Below are positions 35,961 to 44,820 of a stretch of DNA of 61,658 nucleotides, in pieces (within the stretch, counting starts at the first letter, position 1; each line of letters starts with the position of its first letter). The DNA is from Pseudomonadota bacterium (lineage in GTDB: Bacteria > Pseudomonadota > Alphaproteobacteria > Rhizobiales > Beijerinckiaceae), in assembly GCA_023386155.1 (NCBI GenBank), contig JAEWKH010000155.1:1-61658 (forward strand), written 5' to 3'. The notes below the pieces were generated by a model. The model made no database searches and was not told the origin of the DNA. It was given only the letters and a program-made list of their open reading frames with translations. A program made the position numbers and the translations under genes.

Positions 35961-37346
35961 TCAGACGATCGAGGACAGAGCACTGGGACCATGCGACAGG
36001 ATTGTCCCCAGCAGGTGGAGTCCACGCTCCAGCACCGCCTGGTTCTGAGCCGCACCAAGGGAGACGCGGATTGCCTCCGGGGCTGATCCTACGGCGAAAG
36101 CCTCGCTCGGCACCAGTGCCAAGCCCGATTGCCGTGCATAAAGATTGATGTCGGCCCGATGCCAGCGTTCCGGCAGGGTCAGCCACAGGTGATGTCCTTC
36201 CGAGTGCGCCTGGAACGTGTGTCCTTGCAAAACCCGACCTGCGATAACCTGCCGGGCGGCACTCTCCTCGCGGATGGCTGCCGTGATGGCATCCAGCGTG
36301 CCATCCAGGATCCACTTCGAGGCCAAGGCTGCCATGAGCGGCGGCATCATCAGAGACATGGCCCGGATCTCGGCTGCCAGCCGCAGGGTGTCGGCCATGC
36401 CCGGCGTGACGACGTAGGCCGTGCGCAGGGCGGGCGTCACGCACTTTGACAACGTGGCGATGTGCCAAGTGCGCTCTGGCGCGATTGCCACGACAGGTGC
36501 CGGAACTTGCCGCGCCAGTGCCCCGTAGGCATCGTCCTCAATGATCGCGATTCCGTGGCGGCGTGCCAGCTCGGCGAGAGCCTCGCGCCGCATGGCCGAC
36601 ATGGTTGCTGTCGTTGGGTTGTGAATGGTTGGAACGCAGTAGACGGCCTTCGGCCTCTCGCGCTGACAGGCCTCCTCAAGGGCAGCGGGATCGATCCCCT
36701 CCCCGTCCATGACCACCGGAACCAGCCGTACCTTGAGCTGCTCGGCGATTGCCCGCAGGCCCGGGTAGGTAAGATCCGGAACGCAGATGGCCTCGCCCGG
36801 CCCCGCCAGGATCCGCACGACCGCATAGAGCGCCGCCTGGGCGCCGCTGGTTACGATAATCCGGTCAAGCAAAACGGATCCCATGCGTGCGCCGAGCCAC
36901 CGGGCGGCGGCGGCACGATCCGGCCTGGCCCCCACGCTCTCCTGGTAGTGCAGATGCATGAGCCCGTGAGGAGATGACAGCACGCCTGCAATGCCCTCCT
37001 GAATGCGTTCGCGCAGCTTCGCGGCAGATGGCTGCGGCGGCATGTTCATGCTCAGATCGATGATCGGGGATCCGGCCAGGGCGGCGTTGTCCTGTTCCGA
37101 CGCCGTGCCCCGCACGTAGCTACCTCGTGCGGTGTTGGCCTCGATCAGCCCCATTCGGCGAGCCTCGTTGAAGGCGCGGGTGACTGTCGTGAGATCAACC
37201 CCGAGTTCCTTCGCGAGTTGACGTTGCGATGGCAGTCGGTGCCCCGGTTTGAGCCGCCCGGACTGTACGTCGGCCAACAGCGCCCCGGCGATTGCCAAGT
37301 ACTTGGGCCCGTTCTCGTTCTCAATCTGCGGCATCCAGGACAGCAC
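35961..37346 (-). CDS. MocR-family regulator (GntR HTH fused to aminotransferase domain)
   Basis: About 461 aa. The winged helix is at about 15-75 (GRLKPGHRLPSQRQLAKELGVDLTTVTRAF), followed by a fold-type I PLP domain with the Schiff-base Lys in ATLSKCVTPALRTAYV, plus IIEDDAYGAL and YCVPTIHNPTTAT. MocR proteins sense PLP or amino compounds and control a neighbouring gene. The frame opens at ATG 37394, but that codon lies inside an inverted repeat that looks like an operator, so I prefer GTG 37346 (VLSWMPQIE, preceded by aagga) with ATG 37334 as alternative. The divergent DUF983 gene is the likely target. Confidence 0.88.
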   Translation of the reverse strand: MLSWMPQIENENGPKYLAIAGALLADVQSGRLKPGHRLPSQRQLAKELGVDLTTVTRAFNEARRMGLIEANTARGSYVRGTASEQDNAALAGSPIIDLSMNMPPQPSAAKLRERIQEGIAGVLSSPHGLMHLHYQESVGARPDRAAAARWLGARMGSVLLDRIIVTSGAQAALYAVVRILAGPGEAICVPDLTYPGLRAIAEQLKVRLVPVVMDGEGIDPAALEEACQRERPKAVYCVPTIHNPTTATMSAMRREALAELARRHGIAIIEDDAYGALARQVPAPVVAIAPERTWHIATLSKCVTPALRTAYVVTPGMADTLRLAAEIRAMSLMMPPLMAALASKWILDGTLDAITAAIREESAARQVIAGRVLQGHTFQAHSEGHHLWLTLPERWHRADINLYARQSGLALVPSEAFAVGSAPEAIRVSLGAAQNQAVLERGLHLLGTILSHGPSALSSIV

Positions 37347-37372
37347 GTTTCCTTGACCTTTTTGTCTTTCAG

Positions 37373-37398
37373 ATGTATGTATCTTGTAAGACATACAT
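37373..37398. promoter_or_regulatory. Inverted repeat, candidate MocR operator 1
   Basis: Perfect 7-bp arms, atgtatg / catacat, are separated by 12 bp, just upstream of the mocR start. The same half-sites recur about 105 bp away at 37479-37501 in the mocR-DUF983 intergenic space. Two sites with shared half-sequence suit the dimeric MocR architecture (inference). Confidence 0.6.
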
Positions 37399-37478
37399 AA
37401 CCCATGAATCGGTCAATCAAAGATCTTGAGCGCCAGTAGCTATAACCAACCGGTCAGGGCACAGAAAGTAAGGTCTAA

Positions 37479-37501
37479 TGTATGGGTTGTCAATCCATAC
37501 A
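37479..37501. promoter_or_regulatory. Inverted repeat, candidate MocR operator 2
   Basis: Perfect 7-bp arms, tgtatgg / ccataca, are separated by 9 bp, 49 bp before the DUF983 start codon. The arms share TGTATG with the site next to mocR. The position would overlap or flank the promoter of the DUF983 gene. Confidence 0.6.
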
Positions 37502-37549
37502 CACGAGGCACCTGCGGAGCTCCCAGAGTTTATCGCGTAAGGATCCGAC

Positions 37550-37981
37550 ATGACCAGGAACCCTACTGCAAAGGAATCAATCCTCAAGCACGGCCTCATG
37601 TGCCGTTGCCCCCGGTGTGGCAAGGGCCGTCTCTTCAACGGCTTCCTGACGCTTGCGCCGCGGTGCGAGGCCTGTGGGCTCGACTACTCCTTTGCCGATC
37701 CCGCCGACGGCCCAGCCTTCTTCGTCATGATCATCATGGGCATCCCTGCAGCGGGGTTTGGCGTGTGGATTGAAACGATCTGGGAACCTTCCTTGTGGGT
37801 ACACCTGCTCACGTCTCTGCCGTTCCTGCTACTGGCCTGCATCCCACCGATCCGTCCCGCCAAGGGCATGCTAGTCGCCAGCCAGTACTTCCATAAGGCT
37901 GAGGAAGGCCGCTTCGAGATCCCTCGGCAAGGGATGAAGAATGAACCACCCTCCGCTGGCCCCGTCTCTTCCCGCGGCTGA
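37550..37981 (+). CDS. DUF983 family membrane protein
   Basis: This 143-aa protein has an N-terminal zinc-ribbon-like pair, CRCPRCGKGRLF and CEACGLDY (four Cys in two CxxC), then two hydrophobic helices (FFVMIIMGIPAAGFGVWI and LLTSLPFLLLACIPPI). This is the DUF983 layout; these proteins are small alphaproteobacterial inner-membrane proteins of unknown role. The gene is divergent from mocR with two inverted repeats in between. Confidence 0.9.
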   Translation: MTRNPTAKESILKHGLMCRCPRCGKGRLFNGFLTLAPRCEACGLDYSFADPADGPAFFVMIIMGIPAAGFGVWIETIWEPSLWVHLLTSLPFLLLACIPPIRPAKGMLVASQYFHKAEEGRFEIPRQGMKNEPPSAGPVSSRG

Positions 37982-38250
37982 GGCTTCGTTCCTTCTCCTG
38001 AAGAGTGACAGGCACTGAAAGCTGCTACTCGACCTGAAATCGCTGTATTCGGGATCGAGTCGATCTGGGGCGCGAGCGGGCTTCATCCTCTGACTTCCGG
38101 GCCGGATGCTCTAGATCCGGGACTCCGCGAGCGCCAACGGCTCCTTCCCCTCGCCGACGAGTTGCCACGGGGCCCACATGGCAAGTGCCGCCGATCACGT
38201 TAAAGCCCTGTCACCAGGGGACTATCCGAGCCGAGATGCATTCGGTCACT

Positions 38251-38367
38251 AGAGCATCGGACCCAAAAGTGGACCCCACTTTTGGGATCAATCCGATGCC
38301 CTCTCCCTTGATGCGCGCATCGTTGATTGCGAAAAACCGGGTCCACTTTTTCGCACGATGCGCTAGG
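38251..38367. repeat. Intergenic palindromic repeat, family A, full copy
   Basis: It has two hairpins as in the copy at 276-391, starting agagcatcgg and ending cgatgcgctag. Its right edge supplies the stop codon of the frame-corrected response regulator gene on the minus strand. The 270 bp to its left (37982-38250) hold no gene. Confidence 0.8.
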
Positions 38368-38751
38368 AGATCTTACGAGACGGCAACAGCTCTTGGCGCA
38401 CTGCTGACAGCAATTCCTGACCCTTAAAGGGATTTCTCAAGAAATTCTTATCGGCATGCCCTGGGGCGTACTTTTGGGAGTTGATTGTGTGGTCTCCGTA
38501 ATGAGGATGACAGGTAAGTCGGGTCGAACCTCCTCGTCTCGGTGCTGCAACTCAAACCCATCGATGTCCGGCATTCCGACGTCGGTGATCAGGCAATCAA
38601 TCTCAGAGAGGGGTGAACCCTTTAAGAATGACTGGATCGATAGATTCAGCCGGACCGAGTAACCCGCAGACTCCAACAGGTTCTTTAGCGACACGAGAGT
38701 TCGTTGATCATCATCCACAACCGCTATGACTGGCCTATGCTCAACGGGCAT
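38363..38751 (-). pseudogene. Response regulator (single receiver domain), frameshifted
   Basis: The open frame reads a good receiver start, with acidic pocket D13-D15 in VVDDDQRTL and phospho-Asp57 in LITDVGMPDIDGFEL, up to VILIT at about 38499. It then runs into nonsense and stops at 38437. Restoring one missing base there gives GDHTINSQKYAPGHADKNFL and RNPFKGQELLSAVRQELL, the normal end of a CheY-like domain with its Lys-Pro-like NPF motif, stopping at 38363. Either a real inactivating deletion or a base-calling error. It follows the PAS histidine kinase gene by 56 bp and would be its partner. Confidence 0.75.
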
Positions 38752-38807
38752 ATCAGCGATTTCCTGTGCGGCGGGCGGAACGTTCGAAGATGGAAACTTC
38801 TCCTGGG

Positions 38808-41003
38808 TTATTCGAACTCGTCGGAACTCATTGGAAGGCAGAACTTGAGCACGGATCCGATTGGGTCAGCGGGCTCCGCCCATAGGCGCCCATTGTGGGC
38901 TTCGATGATGGACCGGCAAATCGCCAGACCCATGCCCAGACCAGTTCCCTTCGTGGTATAAAAGGGCTCAAAGATCCTCTCCGGTTCCTTGATCCCATAG
39001 CCGTGGTCCCTGACTTCGACACACACCATGTCGCTTTCCTGGTCCAGCCGTGTTCGGACCCGCAGCAGCCTGGGTCCGCGGTCTGAGGCCTCGGTCGCAT
39101 CAACACCGTTGCGGATCAGATTAACAAGAACCTGCTGGATCTGGATACGATCGGCAGCAATCGGGGGGAGATCCGGACTCAGCTCAGCATCGATACGGAC
39201 GCCCTTTCCTGAAACCTCCGCTTGCATCAGGCGGAGCACTTCTCCGATGACCTCATTGATTTTCACCATAGTCTGGGTTTGAGGCGACTGTCTGAACAAT
39301 GCCCGGACGCGGCTGACCACTTCGGCAGCTTCCGTTGCATCCCGTATAATCCATTCCAACGTTGCCTTGGTCCGCTCGACATTGGCCGGTTCCGATGAGA
39401 GCCAGCGCAAGGCCGCTTCGCTGTTCGTCACCACGGCGGCCAGGGGTTGATTGACTTCATGAGCGATGGACGCTGACAATTCTGAGAGGCTCGCTGCCTG
39501 TGTCGCACGCGCCAGACGATCCTGGGCCAGGCGAAGCGTCTCATGCATCCTTGTCTCGTCATCAATGTCGACCGTAACGCCATACCACTGGATGATCCGG
39601 CCATCGGTGTCCCGGAGTGGCTCTGCCCGGCCGTCGACCCACCGGTACACACCATCAGCCCGCACTTGCCGATACTTCATACTGAACGGCTTCCCGGTTT
39701 GGAACGATTGCTCCAAGTTTGCACGCACGATGGATCGATCGTCCGGAAAGACTACCGATTCAATGGCACCGGTGAGTCGGGTTCCATCGGGAGCTTCGAG
39801 ATCCTTCAAGGTCAGTCCCACGTAATCCATGAGCTTCTTGTTAAGATAGGACGGCTCCCCTTCCGGGGTCATGCACCACACCATTGTCGGGATCGTATCG
39901 ACGAGCAGGCGCAGCTGAAGCTCTCTGGCACGCAGCGCCTCCTCAGCCTCGTGCCATTCATTGATATCGATATTCGCCCCGATCCACTCGACAATCGAAC
40001 CGGCCTCATCGCGCAAGGGCTCCGCGCGTCCCACATGCCGACGGTACTCACCGTCGAAGCGCCGAAGTCGGTATGTGAATGAAAAGGACTGACCGGAGGC
40101 GACTGATTGTGCCCATACATCTTTGAACGCAGGGATATCCTCCGGATGCATCGCTGCGAAGGGTTCCTTGAATAACTCCTCGCTGGAGAAACCGACGTAG
40201 TCGAGCGTTCGCTTGCTGAAATAGGATGCCTCGCCCGCAGCATTCGTGGTCCATGCCAGAGCCGGTATGGTATCAATGATTTCCTGTAGCTGCTGTTTGC
40301 TTTTTGCGGCTGTCACTTCAGCCTGTTTCCGCTCCTCGATGTCGATTGTTGTGCCATACCAACCGGTCGGACGGCCACTATGGTCCAAGACTGGCCGTCC
40401 CAAAGCATGGAACCAACGGTACGTACCGTCGTACCGTCGTATCCGGTGCTCCGTCTCGAACGGTTCCCCCGTCTGGAGGCTGCGGAGCCATGCGTTTGTG
40501 ACACGCTCAGCATCGTCAGGATGGACCGCCTCCAGTCCGGTGCGCCCGGTGCGATTGAACTCCTCGGTTTGTTTACCGACATATTCGATGACGCTTGGAC
40601 TGACGTAAATGAAATTGCCGGTAGCGTCGGTTGACCAGCCAAGTCCCGGCATGCTCTCCACAATCAGCCGAGCCTCCCGGTCCACATGTCGGTCAGAAGC
40701 ATCGTTCTCGCTACGTAGGATGATCAAGTGGATGGCAAGAAGAGCTGCCAATAAGGAGGATAGACCTAGAAAAACACTATTCCCTTTGAATCCAGACGCG
40801 TTGATCAGCAATACCCAGCCAGCAATGGCAAGAATGCAGAGCCCGATCGTAAACCAACGTGATTGTCGTCCTACCAGGAAGTACAGTGGGGCGGTAACTG
40901 CGATGAGGCCTGAGGTGTCGCCGGATAGCCAACTCAACGCAACACCAGTACAGCCTAGCACAATTGTCACATTGTGCCGTCCATAGGGAATGGAATGATC
41001 CAT
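38808..41003 (-). CDS. Membrane PAS-domain sensor histidine kinase
   Basis: 731 aa. The N-terminal 100 residues hold about four hydrophobic segments (for example TIVLGCTGVALSWLSG and SVFLGLSSLLAALLAIHLIIL). Three PAS domains follow, at about 108-230, 235-360 and 365-490, each with a PAC-like YRWFHALGRPV or YRWVDGRAEPL motif. The dimerisation helix has the H-box SIAHEVNQPLAAVVTN, then an ATPase with NLIRNGVDA, DHGYGIKEPERIFEPFYTTK and GLGMGLAICRSII. The H-box type is that of the NtrB/FixL-related group. The cognate receiver appears to be the frameshifted gene downstream. Confidence 0.92.
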   Translation of the reverse strand: MDHSIPYGRHNVTIVLGCTGVALSWLSGDTSGLIAVTAPLYFLVGRQSRWFTIGLCILAIAGWVLLINASGFKGNSVFLGLSSLLAALLAIHLIILRSENDASDRHVDREARLIVESMPGLGWSTDATGNFIYVSPSVIEYVGKQTEEFNRTGRTGLEAVHPDDAERVTNAWLRSLQTGEPFETEHRIRRYDGTYRWFHALGRPVLDHSGRPTGWYGTTIDIEERKQAEVTAAKSKQQLQEIIDTIPALAWTTNAAGEASYFSKRTLDYVGFSSEELFKEPFAAMHPEDIPAFKDVWAQSVASGQSFSFTYRLRRFDGEYRRHVGRAEPLRDEAGSIVEWIGANIDINEWHEAEEALRARELQLRLLVDTIPTMVWCMTPEGEPSYLNKKLMDYVGLTLKDLEAPDGTRLTGAIESVVFPDDRSIVRANLEQSFQTGKPFSMKYRQVRADGVYRWVDGRAEPLRDTDGRIIQWYGVTVDIDDETRMHETLRLAQDRLARATQAASLSELSASIAHEVNQPLAAVVTNSEAALRWLSSEPANVERTKATLEWIIRDATEAAEVVSRVRALFRQSPQTQTMVKINEVIGEVLRLMQAEVSGKGVRIDAELSPDLPPIAADRIQIQQVLVNLIRNGVDATEASDRGPRLLRVRTRLDQESDMVCVEVRDHGYGIKEPERIFEPFYTTKGTGLGMGLAICRSIIEAHNGRLWAEPADPIGSVLKFCLPMSSDEFE

Positions 41004-41230
41004 CGCAATGGTACTCCGTTTGCGGGCCCGTACTCACCGAGTCCGCACTGTACCAGAGCAATGTTTCGTTAAACAATATTCCATCGTGATCGTGTTGGCG
41101 TTTGAAGCCCTGACACTCCTTGCCCGGTGGCCCGCATCATCCCTTGTTGGATATCATGGCTCCCTTGCCGGGGCCCCTCTTGGAGCATCCTGAGCCATAG
41201 AGGTGCCAGGAGTTGAAGGCACTTATCTGT

Positions 41231-41668
41231 TCATTCGGTGATCTTCACGAACCCTTGCTGGACAAGCTGAATTGTCCTGGCCATGGCATCCAGGTTGATT
41301 TTTACGCCCGGGAGCAGATCCGCATTACCCCAACCGTTGACCCTGGCGGTTGCACCACAAAGCTCGACTTTCGTACCACGCCTGATCAAATCCGCTACGA
41401 GGTTCTTGTAAGGATTACCCGTCGAGATGTTACGCGAGGCGTTATATGCCTCATCGTTGAGCGTCACATGCCCGGCATTCGTGTGAAACACCGCGATCAC
41501 GTCGGATTGGGCATGCCAGTCGGCGATATCGCCCGTGATGAGCTGAAGGTGGAACAGCGAGGCCGGCAGATCGCCCTCAAATTGTAAATCGCCGATGCTG
41601 TGCACTGATTTTACGAGTTGCAGCTCGACCGGGATATCGATGACGAGAGAATTAGCGGAACGAGACAT
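41231..41668 (-). CDS. DsrE-family protein
   Basis: A start at 41668 (MSRSANSLVIDIPVELQL) gives 145 aa with the DsrE/DsrF/YchN fold. Matching blocks are LQLITGDIADWHAQSDVIAVFHTNAG, LIRRGTKVELCGATARVNGW and the C-terminal VKINLDAMARTIQLVQQGF. The Cys in VELCGATA occupies the place of the active-site cysteine in sulfur-relay members. No signal peptide is evident. It is third in a tight minus-strand operon, 17 bp after the MBL-fold gene. Confidence 0.85.
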   Translation of the reverse strand: MSRSANSLVIDIPVELQLVKSVHSIGDLQFEGDLPASLFHLQLITGDIADWHAQSDVIAVFHTNAGHVTLNDEAYNASRNISTGNPYKNLVADLIRRGTKVELCGATARVNGWGNADLLPGVKINLDAMARTIQLVQQGFVKITE

Positions 41669-41685
41669 AAGCCTAATCCTTTCAG

Positions 41686-42657
41686 TCAGACACCTTCGTA
41701 AACCAGCTTTGTGAAGAAGGCTGGCCCGATGACAAACTGCCCCCACTTGGCATCGAAGGCAGCGGTTGGTTTTGCTGCGACGATGTCGTCAAGTGACCTG
41801 CCCTGCTTCTTCAGATTGGCTACATTTGCGCGGATTGTGGCCAGCATATCCCTGTAGGCCTGCAGTTCGGCTTTGTTGCTCACAGGCTGCCCGTGCCCAG
41901 GAACAAGGATCGTCCTGTCACCTATGCTGGCAAGAATCGCTTCGACAGCGCGAATTGTCCCGTCAATGCTTCCTCCAGTCGAGTAGTCAATGAACGGATA
42001 GATCCCGTTCCAGTAGATGTCGCCGGTGTGGAAAATATCCGCTTCAGCGAACGCAACCGTAATGTCACCGTCCGTATGCGCGTTGGGCCGATGTTTGAGA
42101 AGCAGTGTCGCGTTGTTCAGCCGAAGCGACTTCTCGGCTGATACAGTTTCGCTGGGAAGCGCCGCCGGGGGTGATGGCGGGAAGTTGAAATCCCAGTCTT
42201 CGACTCTCTGGGCGGACATGAGATGCTTGCGTGCGTTTTCCTGAGCAAGGATCGTCGCTCCTTCTTTGTTGAGCCACTCGTTGCCGTCCGTATGATCGAA
42301 GTGCCAGTGCGTGTTGATCAGATGCCGTATCGGCTCCCGACCGAGGCCGCTCATGGCCTTGATCATGCGAGGCCGCGATGCCGTGATGCCAGCGTCGATC
42401 AGGACCTTACCGTCAGGTCCGGTCAGAACGGCGACATTGCCGCCAGATCCTTCGAGAACACTGACATTACCCCGCAATTTATGAACCTCGATTGGAGTTT
42501 TCGCAGCGGCCGAGCGGATCATATCGACGATGCCTTGTGCCTGGGCATAGGCTTCCCTGGGCGTCAGCCACCCACCGGTGGCCGCGAAGGTCGTGGCGCC
42601 GACGCAGCAGAGGCAGAAGCCGCGACGTGTCAGGCGGGTGTGATTGGCATAGGTCAT
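41686..42657 (-). CDS. Tat-exported metallo-beta-lactamase-fold hydrolase
   Basis: A start at 42657 (MTYANHTRLTRRGFCLCC, ggagg upstream) gives 323 aa with a twin-arginine signal. The zinc site is NTHWHFDHTDGNEW (HxHxDH), with later His in RPNAHTDGDI and an Asp/His in FHTGDIYW and VPGHGQP. This is the SoxH/quinoprotein-relay-like branch rather than a drug-resistance enzyme. It is middle gene of an operon with an exported alpha/beta hydrolase and a DsrE protein. Its substrate is unknown. Confidence 0.87.
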   Translation of the reverse strand: MTYANHTRLTRRGFCLCCVGATTFAATGGWLTPREAYAQAQGIVDMIRSAAAKTPIEVHKLRGNVSVLEGSGGNVAVLTGPDGKVLIDAGITASRPRMIKAMSGLGREPIRHLINTHWHFDHTDGNEWLNKEGATILAQENARKHLMSAQRVEDWDFNFPPSPPAALPSETVSAEKSLRLNNATLLLKHRPNAHTDGDITVAFAEADIFHTGDIYWNGIYPFIDYSTGGSIDGTIRAVEAILASIGDRTILVPGHGQPVSNKAELQAYRDMLATIRANVANLKKQGRSLDDIVAAKPTAAFDAKWGQFVIGPAFFTKLVYEGV

Positions 42658-42683
42658 AGCATCCTCCACAACCATCCCGAGCT

Positions 42684-43658
42684 CTAGCTCTTGATGAACC
42701 CGAGCAGATCCTCGTTCAGGCGGTCCTTGTGGGTTGTCGCAAGGCCATGGGGTGCGCCCTCATAGATCTTGAGCGTCGCATGGGGGATCAACTTGACCGA
42801 CCGCAACGCAGCCGCCTTGATCGGCACGATTTGATCATCGTCGCCGTGTACCACCAAGGCTGGCACATCAATTTTTTTCAAATCCTCGGTCAGGTCAGTC
42901 TCAGAGAATGCTTTGATGCAGAAGTACGACGCGGGGAAGCCAGCCATCATGCTTTGGTGGACGAACTGCTCACGAACTCCTTCCGACACTTTGGCGCCCG
43001 GTCGGTTGTAGCTATAGAAGGCCATTGTCAAATCCTTCCAGAGCTGGGTCCGATCGGCGAGCACACTGGAGCGGAGCTGATCGAACACCTCCATCGGCGT
43101 TCCGTCGGGATTGCCTTCCGTCTTCAGCATCAATGGCGGGATCGCGCCGACCAAGACCGCTTTGGCCACCCGTGAGGTTCCATGCCGGCCGATGTAGCGG
43201 GTCACTTCGCCACCGCCGGTCGAGTGGCCGACATGGACAGCATTCCTCAAGTCGAGTGCCTGGACCAGTTCGGCAAGGTCGTCGGCGTAGGTATCGAGGT
43301 CATTGCCGTCCCACGGCTGGCTTGAGCGCCCATGCCCGCGACGGTCATGAGCGATGCAGCGGTAGCCATGGCTGGCCAGGAAGAACATCTGGTCTTCCCA
43401 CGCATCCGACGTGAGAGGCCATCCGTGGCTGAATACGACCGGCTGGCCCCTGCCCCAATCCTTATAGTAAATCTGCGTACCGTCCCTTGTCGTGATCGTC
43501 GTCATGGGAATCCCCTTGGCTGGCTGGCTGAGACGAGGCTGCGCTGCTGTCAGATTGGGAGCAGCGATGAGAGCTGGTGCGACAAGCGCCCCGGCGGTTC
43601 CGGCAAGTATGGATCGGCGTGATGGCAACAAGGACGCTTCAGACTTTGATATGGACAT
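42684..43658 (-). CDS. Tat-exported alpha/beta hydrolase, non-haem chloroperoxidase-like
   Basis: 324 aa. A twin-arginine-like leader (LPSRRSILAGTAGALVAPALIAA) precedes a standard chloroperoxidase/arylesterase body starting MTTITTRDGTQIYYKDWG. The catalytic triad is Ser in GHSTGGGEV, Asp in VVHGDDDQIVP and His in APHGLATTHKDRLN. Relatives act as esterases with a side perhydrolase activity. Most relatives lack the signal; the internal Met at the start of MTTITTRDG marks where they begin. It heads the hydrolase-MBL-DsrE operon, 26 bp before the MBL gene. Confidence 0.88.
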   Translation of the reverse strand: MSISKSEASLLPSRRSILAGTAGALVAPALIAAPNLTAAQPRLSQPAKGIPMTTITTRDGTQIYYKDWGRGQPVVFSHGWPLTSDAWEDQMFFLASHGYRCIAHDRRGHGRSSQPWDGNDLDTYADDLAELVQALDLRNAVHVGHSTGGGEVTRYIGRHGTSRVAKAVLVGAIPPLMLKTEGNPDGTPMEVFDQLRSSVLADRTQLWKDLTMAFYSYNRPGAKVSEGVREQFVHQSMMAGFPASYFCIKAFSETDLTEDLKKIDVPALVVHGDDDQIVPIKAAALRSVKLIPHATLKIYEGAPHGLATTHKDRLNEDLLGFIKS

Positions 43659-43853
43659 CAGTGCACTCCCGGATAATCCAATTGAACCGGGACGGAGGGA
43701 GACCTCGGTCAGTGCAGGCAGTGTAAGCCGGAGGGAGAAGCCGCTCTTCCGCGTTCGAACGGCTTTGCCAACTTCGCACGATCAATAAACTGGCTGTCCA
43801 AAATTTGAGGCTTCAAGCGCTGGCAAACCGGCGCCGGTTCTCGACTGGGCGAT

Positions 43854-44489
43854 CTATGTTAATGGCGGTCGTCCAAGCGCAGTGTGGAGCCGATCTGCTA
43901 TCCGCACGAGATCCGCCAGCGATCTGGCCTGCATCTTGCGCATGACATGCGCACGATGGACCTTGATCGTAATCTCGCTGACCTGAAGCTTGGCTGCGAT
44001 CTGCTTGTTCATAAGGCCGGAGACAACGAGGTCCATGACCTCATGCTCCCTTGGCGTCAATGCAGCAAAGCGCTGCTGCAAGCCTGACAATGATCGGATT
44101 TCCTGGCGCCGGGCACGGTCCCGCTCGAACCCGGTCTGGATCGCATCGAGCAGATCCTGTTCGCGATACGGCTTGGTCAGGAACTCGACCGCTCCTGCCT
44201 TCATGGCCCGCACCGACATGGGAACGTCGGCGTGGCCGGATACGAAGATGATGGGAAGATCGACGTTCAGACGGTTCAATTCCCGCTGCAAGTCGAGTCC
44301 GCTCAGCCCCGGCAACCGGACATCGAGAACGAGACACGCGGGCACATCGGGGCGCTGACTGTTCAGGAATTCGGGCGTCGATCCGAACAACCGCGCTTCA
44401 AGGCCTACCGATGCGAGGAGATTCTCGAGGGAGTTGCGGATTTTCGGATCATCATCGACAACGAAGACGATCGGCTGTTCCTCTCTCAT
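43854..44489 (-). CDS. FixJ-type response regulator
   Basis: A start at 44489 (MREEQPIVFVVDDD) gives 211 aa. The receiver has D12-D14, phospho-Asp56 in LVLDVRLPG, Ser/Thr in FVSGHADV and Lys in EFLTKPYRE. The LuxR DNA-binding domain reads LTPREHEVMDLVVSGLMNKQIAAKLQVSEITIKVHRAHVMRK. The FixJ/NodW-type layout is complete and should be functional. It lies 195 bp upstream of the exported hydrolase operon on the same strand; the PAS kinase at 38.8-41.0 kb is the nearest possible partner. Confidence 0.9.
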   Translation of the reverse strand: MREEQPIVFVVDDDPKIRNSLENLLASVGLEARLFGSTPEFLNSQRPDVPACLVLDVRLPGLSGLDLQRELNRLNVDLPIIFVSGHADVPMSVRAMKAGAVEFLTKPYREQDLLDAIQTGFERDRARRQEIRSLSGLQQRFAALTPREHEVMDLVVSGLMNKQIAAKLQVSEITIKVHRAHVMRKMQARSLADLVRIADRLHTALGRPPLT

Positions 44490-44820
44490 GGCGCTCCACC
44501 AGCGGCTCTTGCAACTTTTCCCCGAGAGACACGGCATGAGACCCGGCCCGCATCCGCCGACTTGATTACTCGAACACCGAGAACCGTGGGTGCCCAACTC
44601 AGGCTGTTATAGCGCCTTCGGCCCCAGATTGCCTCGGAGGATAACCCAGACCACCCAACGGTCTTAACGCAAAGCTACTATAACACAGTATCCCGATTTC
44701 GTGGCTCGACGACATGGCGTCAATAGACTCGACGAGGCATCATGCACCCAGTCCATCGACCAAGCAACAGACTGAGGTTCGGGGCAATGCCACCTTATTG
44801 TAACTTTGTCCAACAGCCGA
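44490..44820. other. Intergenic region, nothing recognised
   Basis: About 330 bp between the FixJ-type gene and the end of the quinone reductase gene on the same strand. It should contain the FixJ-type promoter. No gene, repeat or clear terminator was found. Confidence 0.4.
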
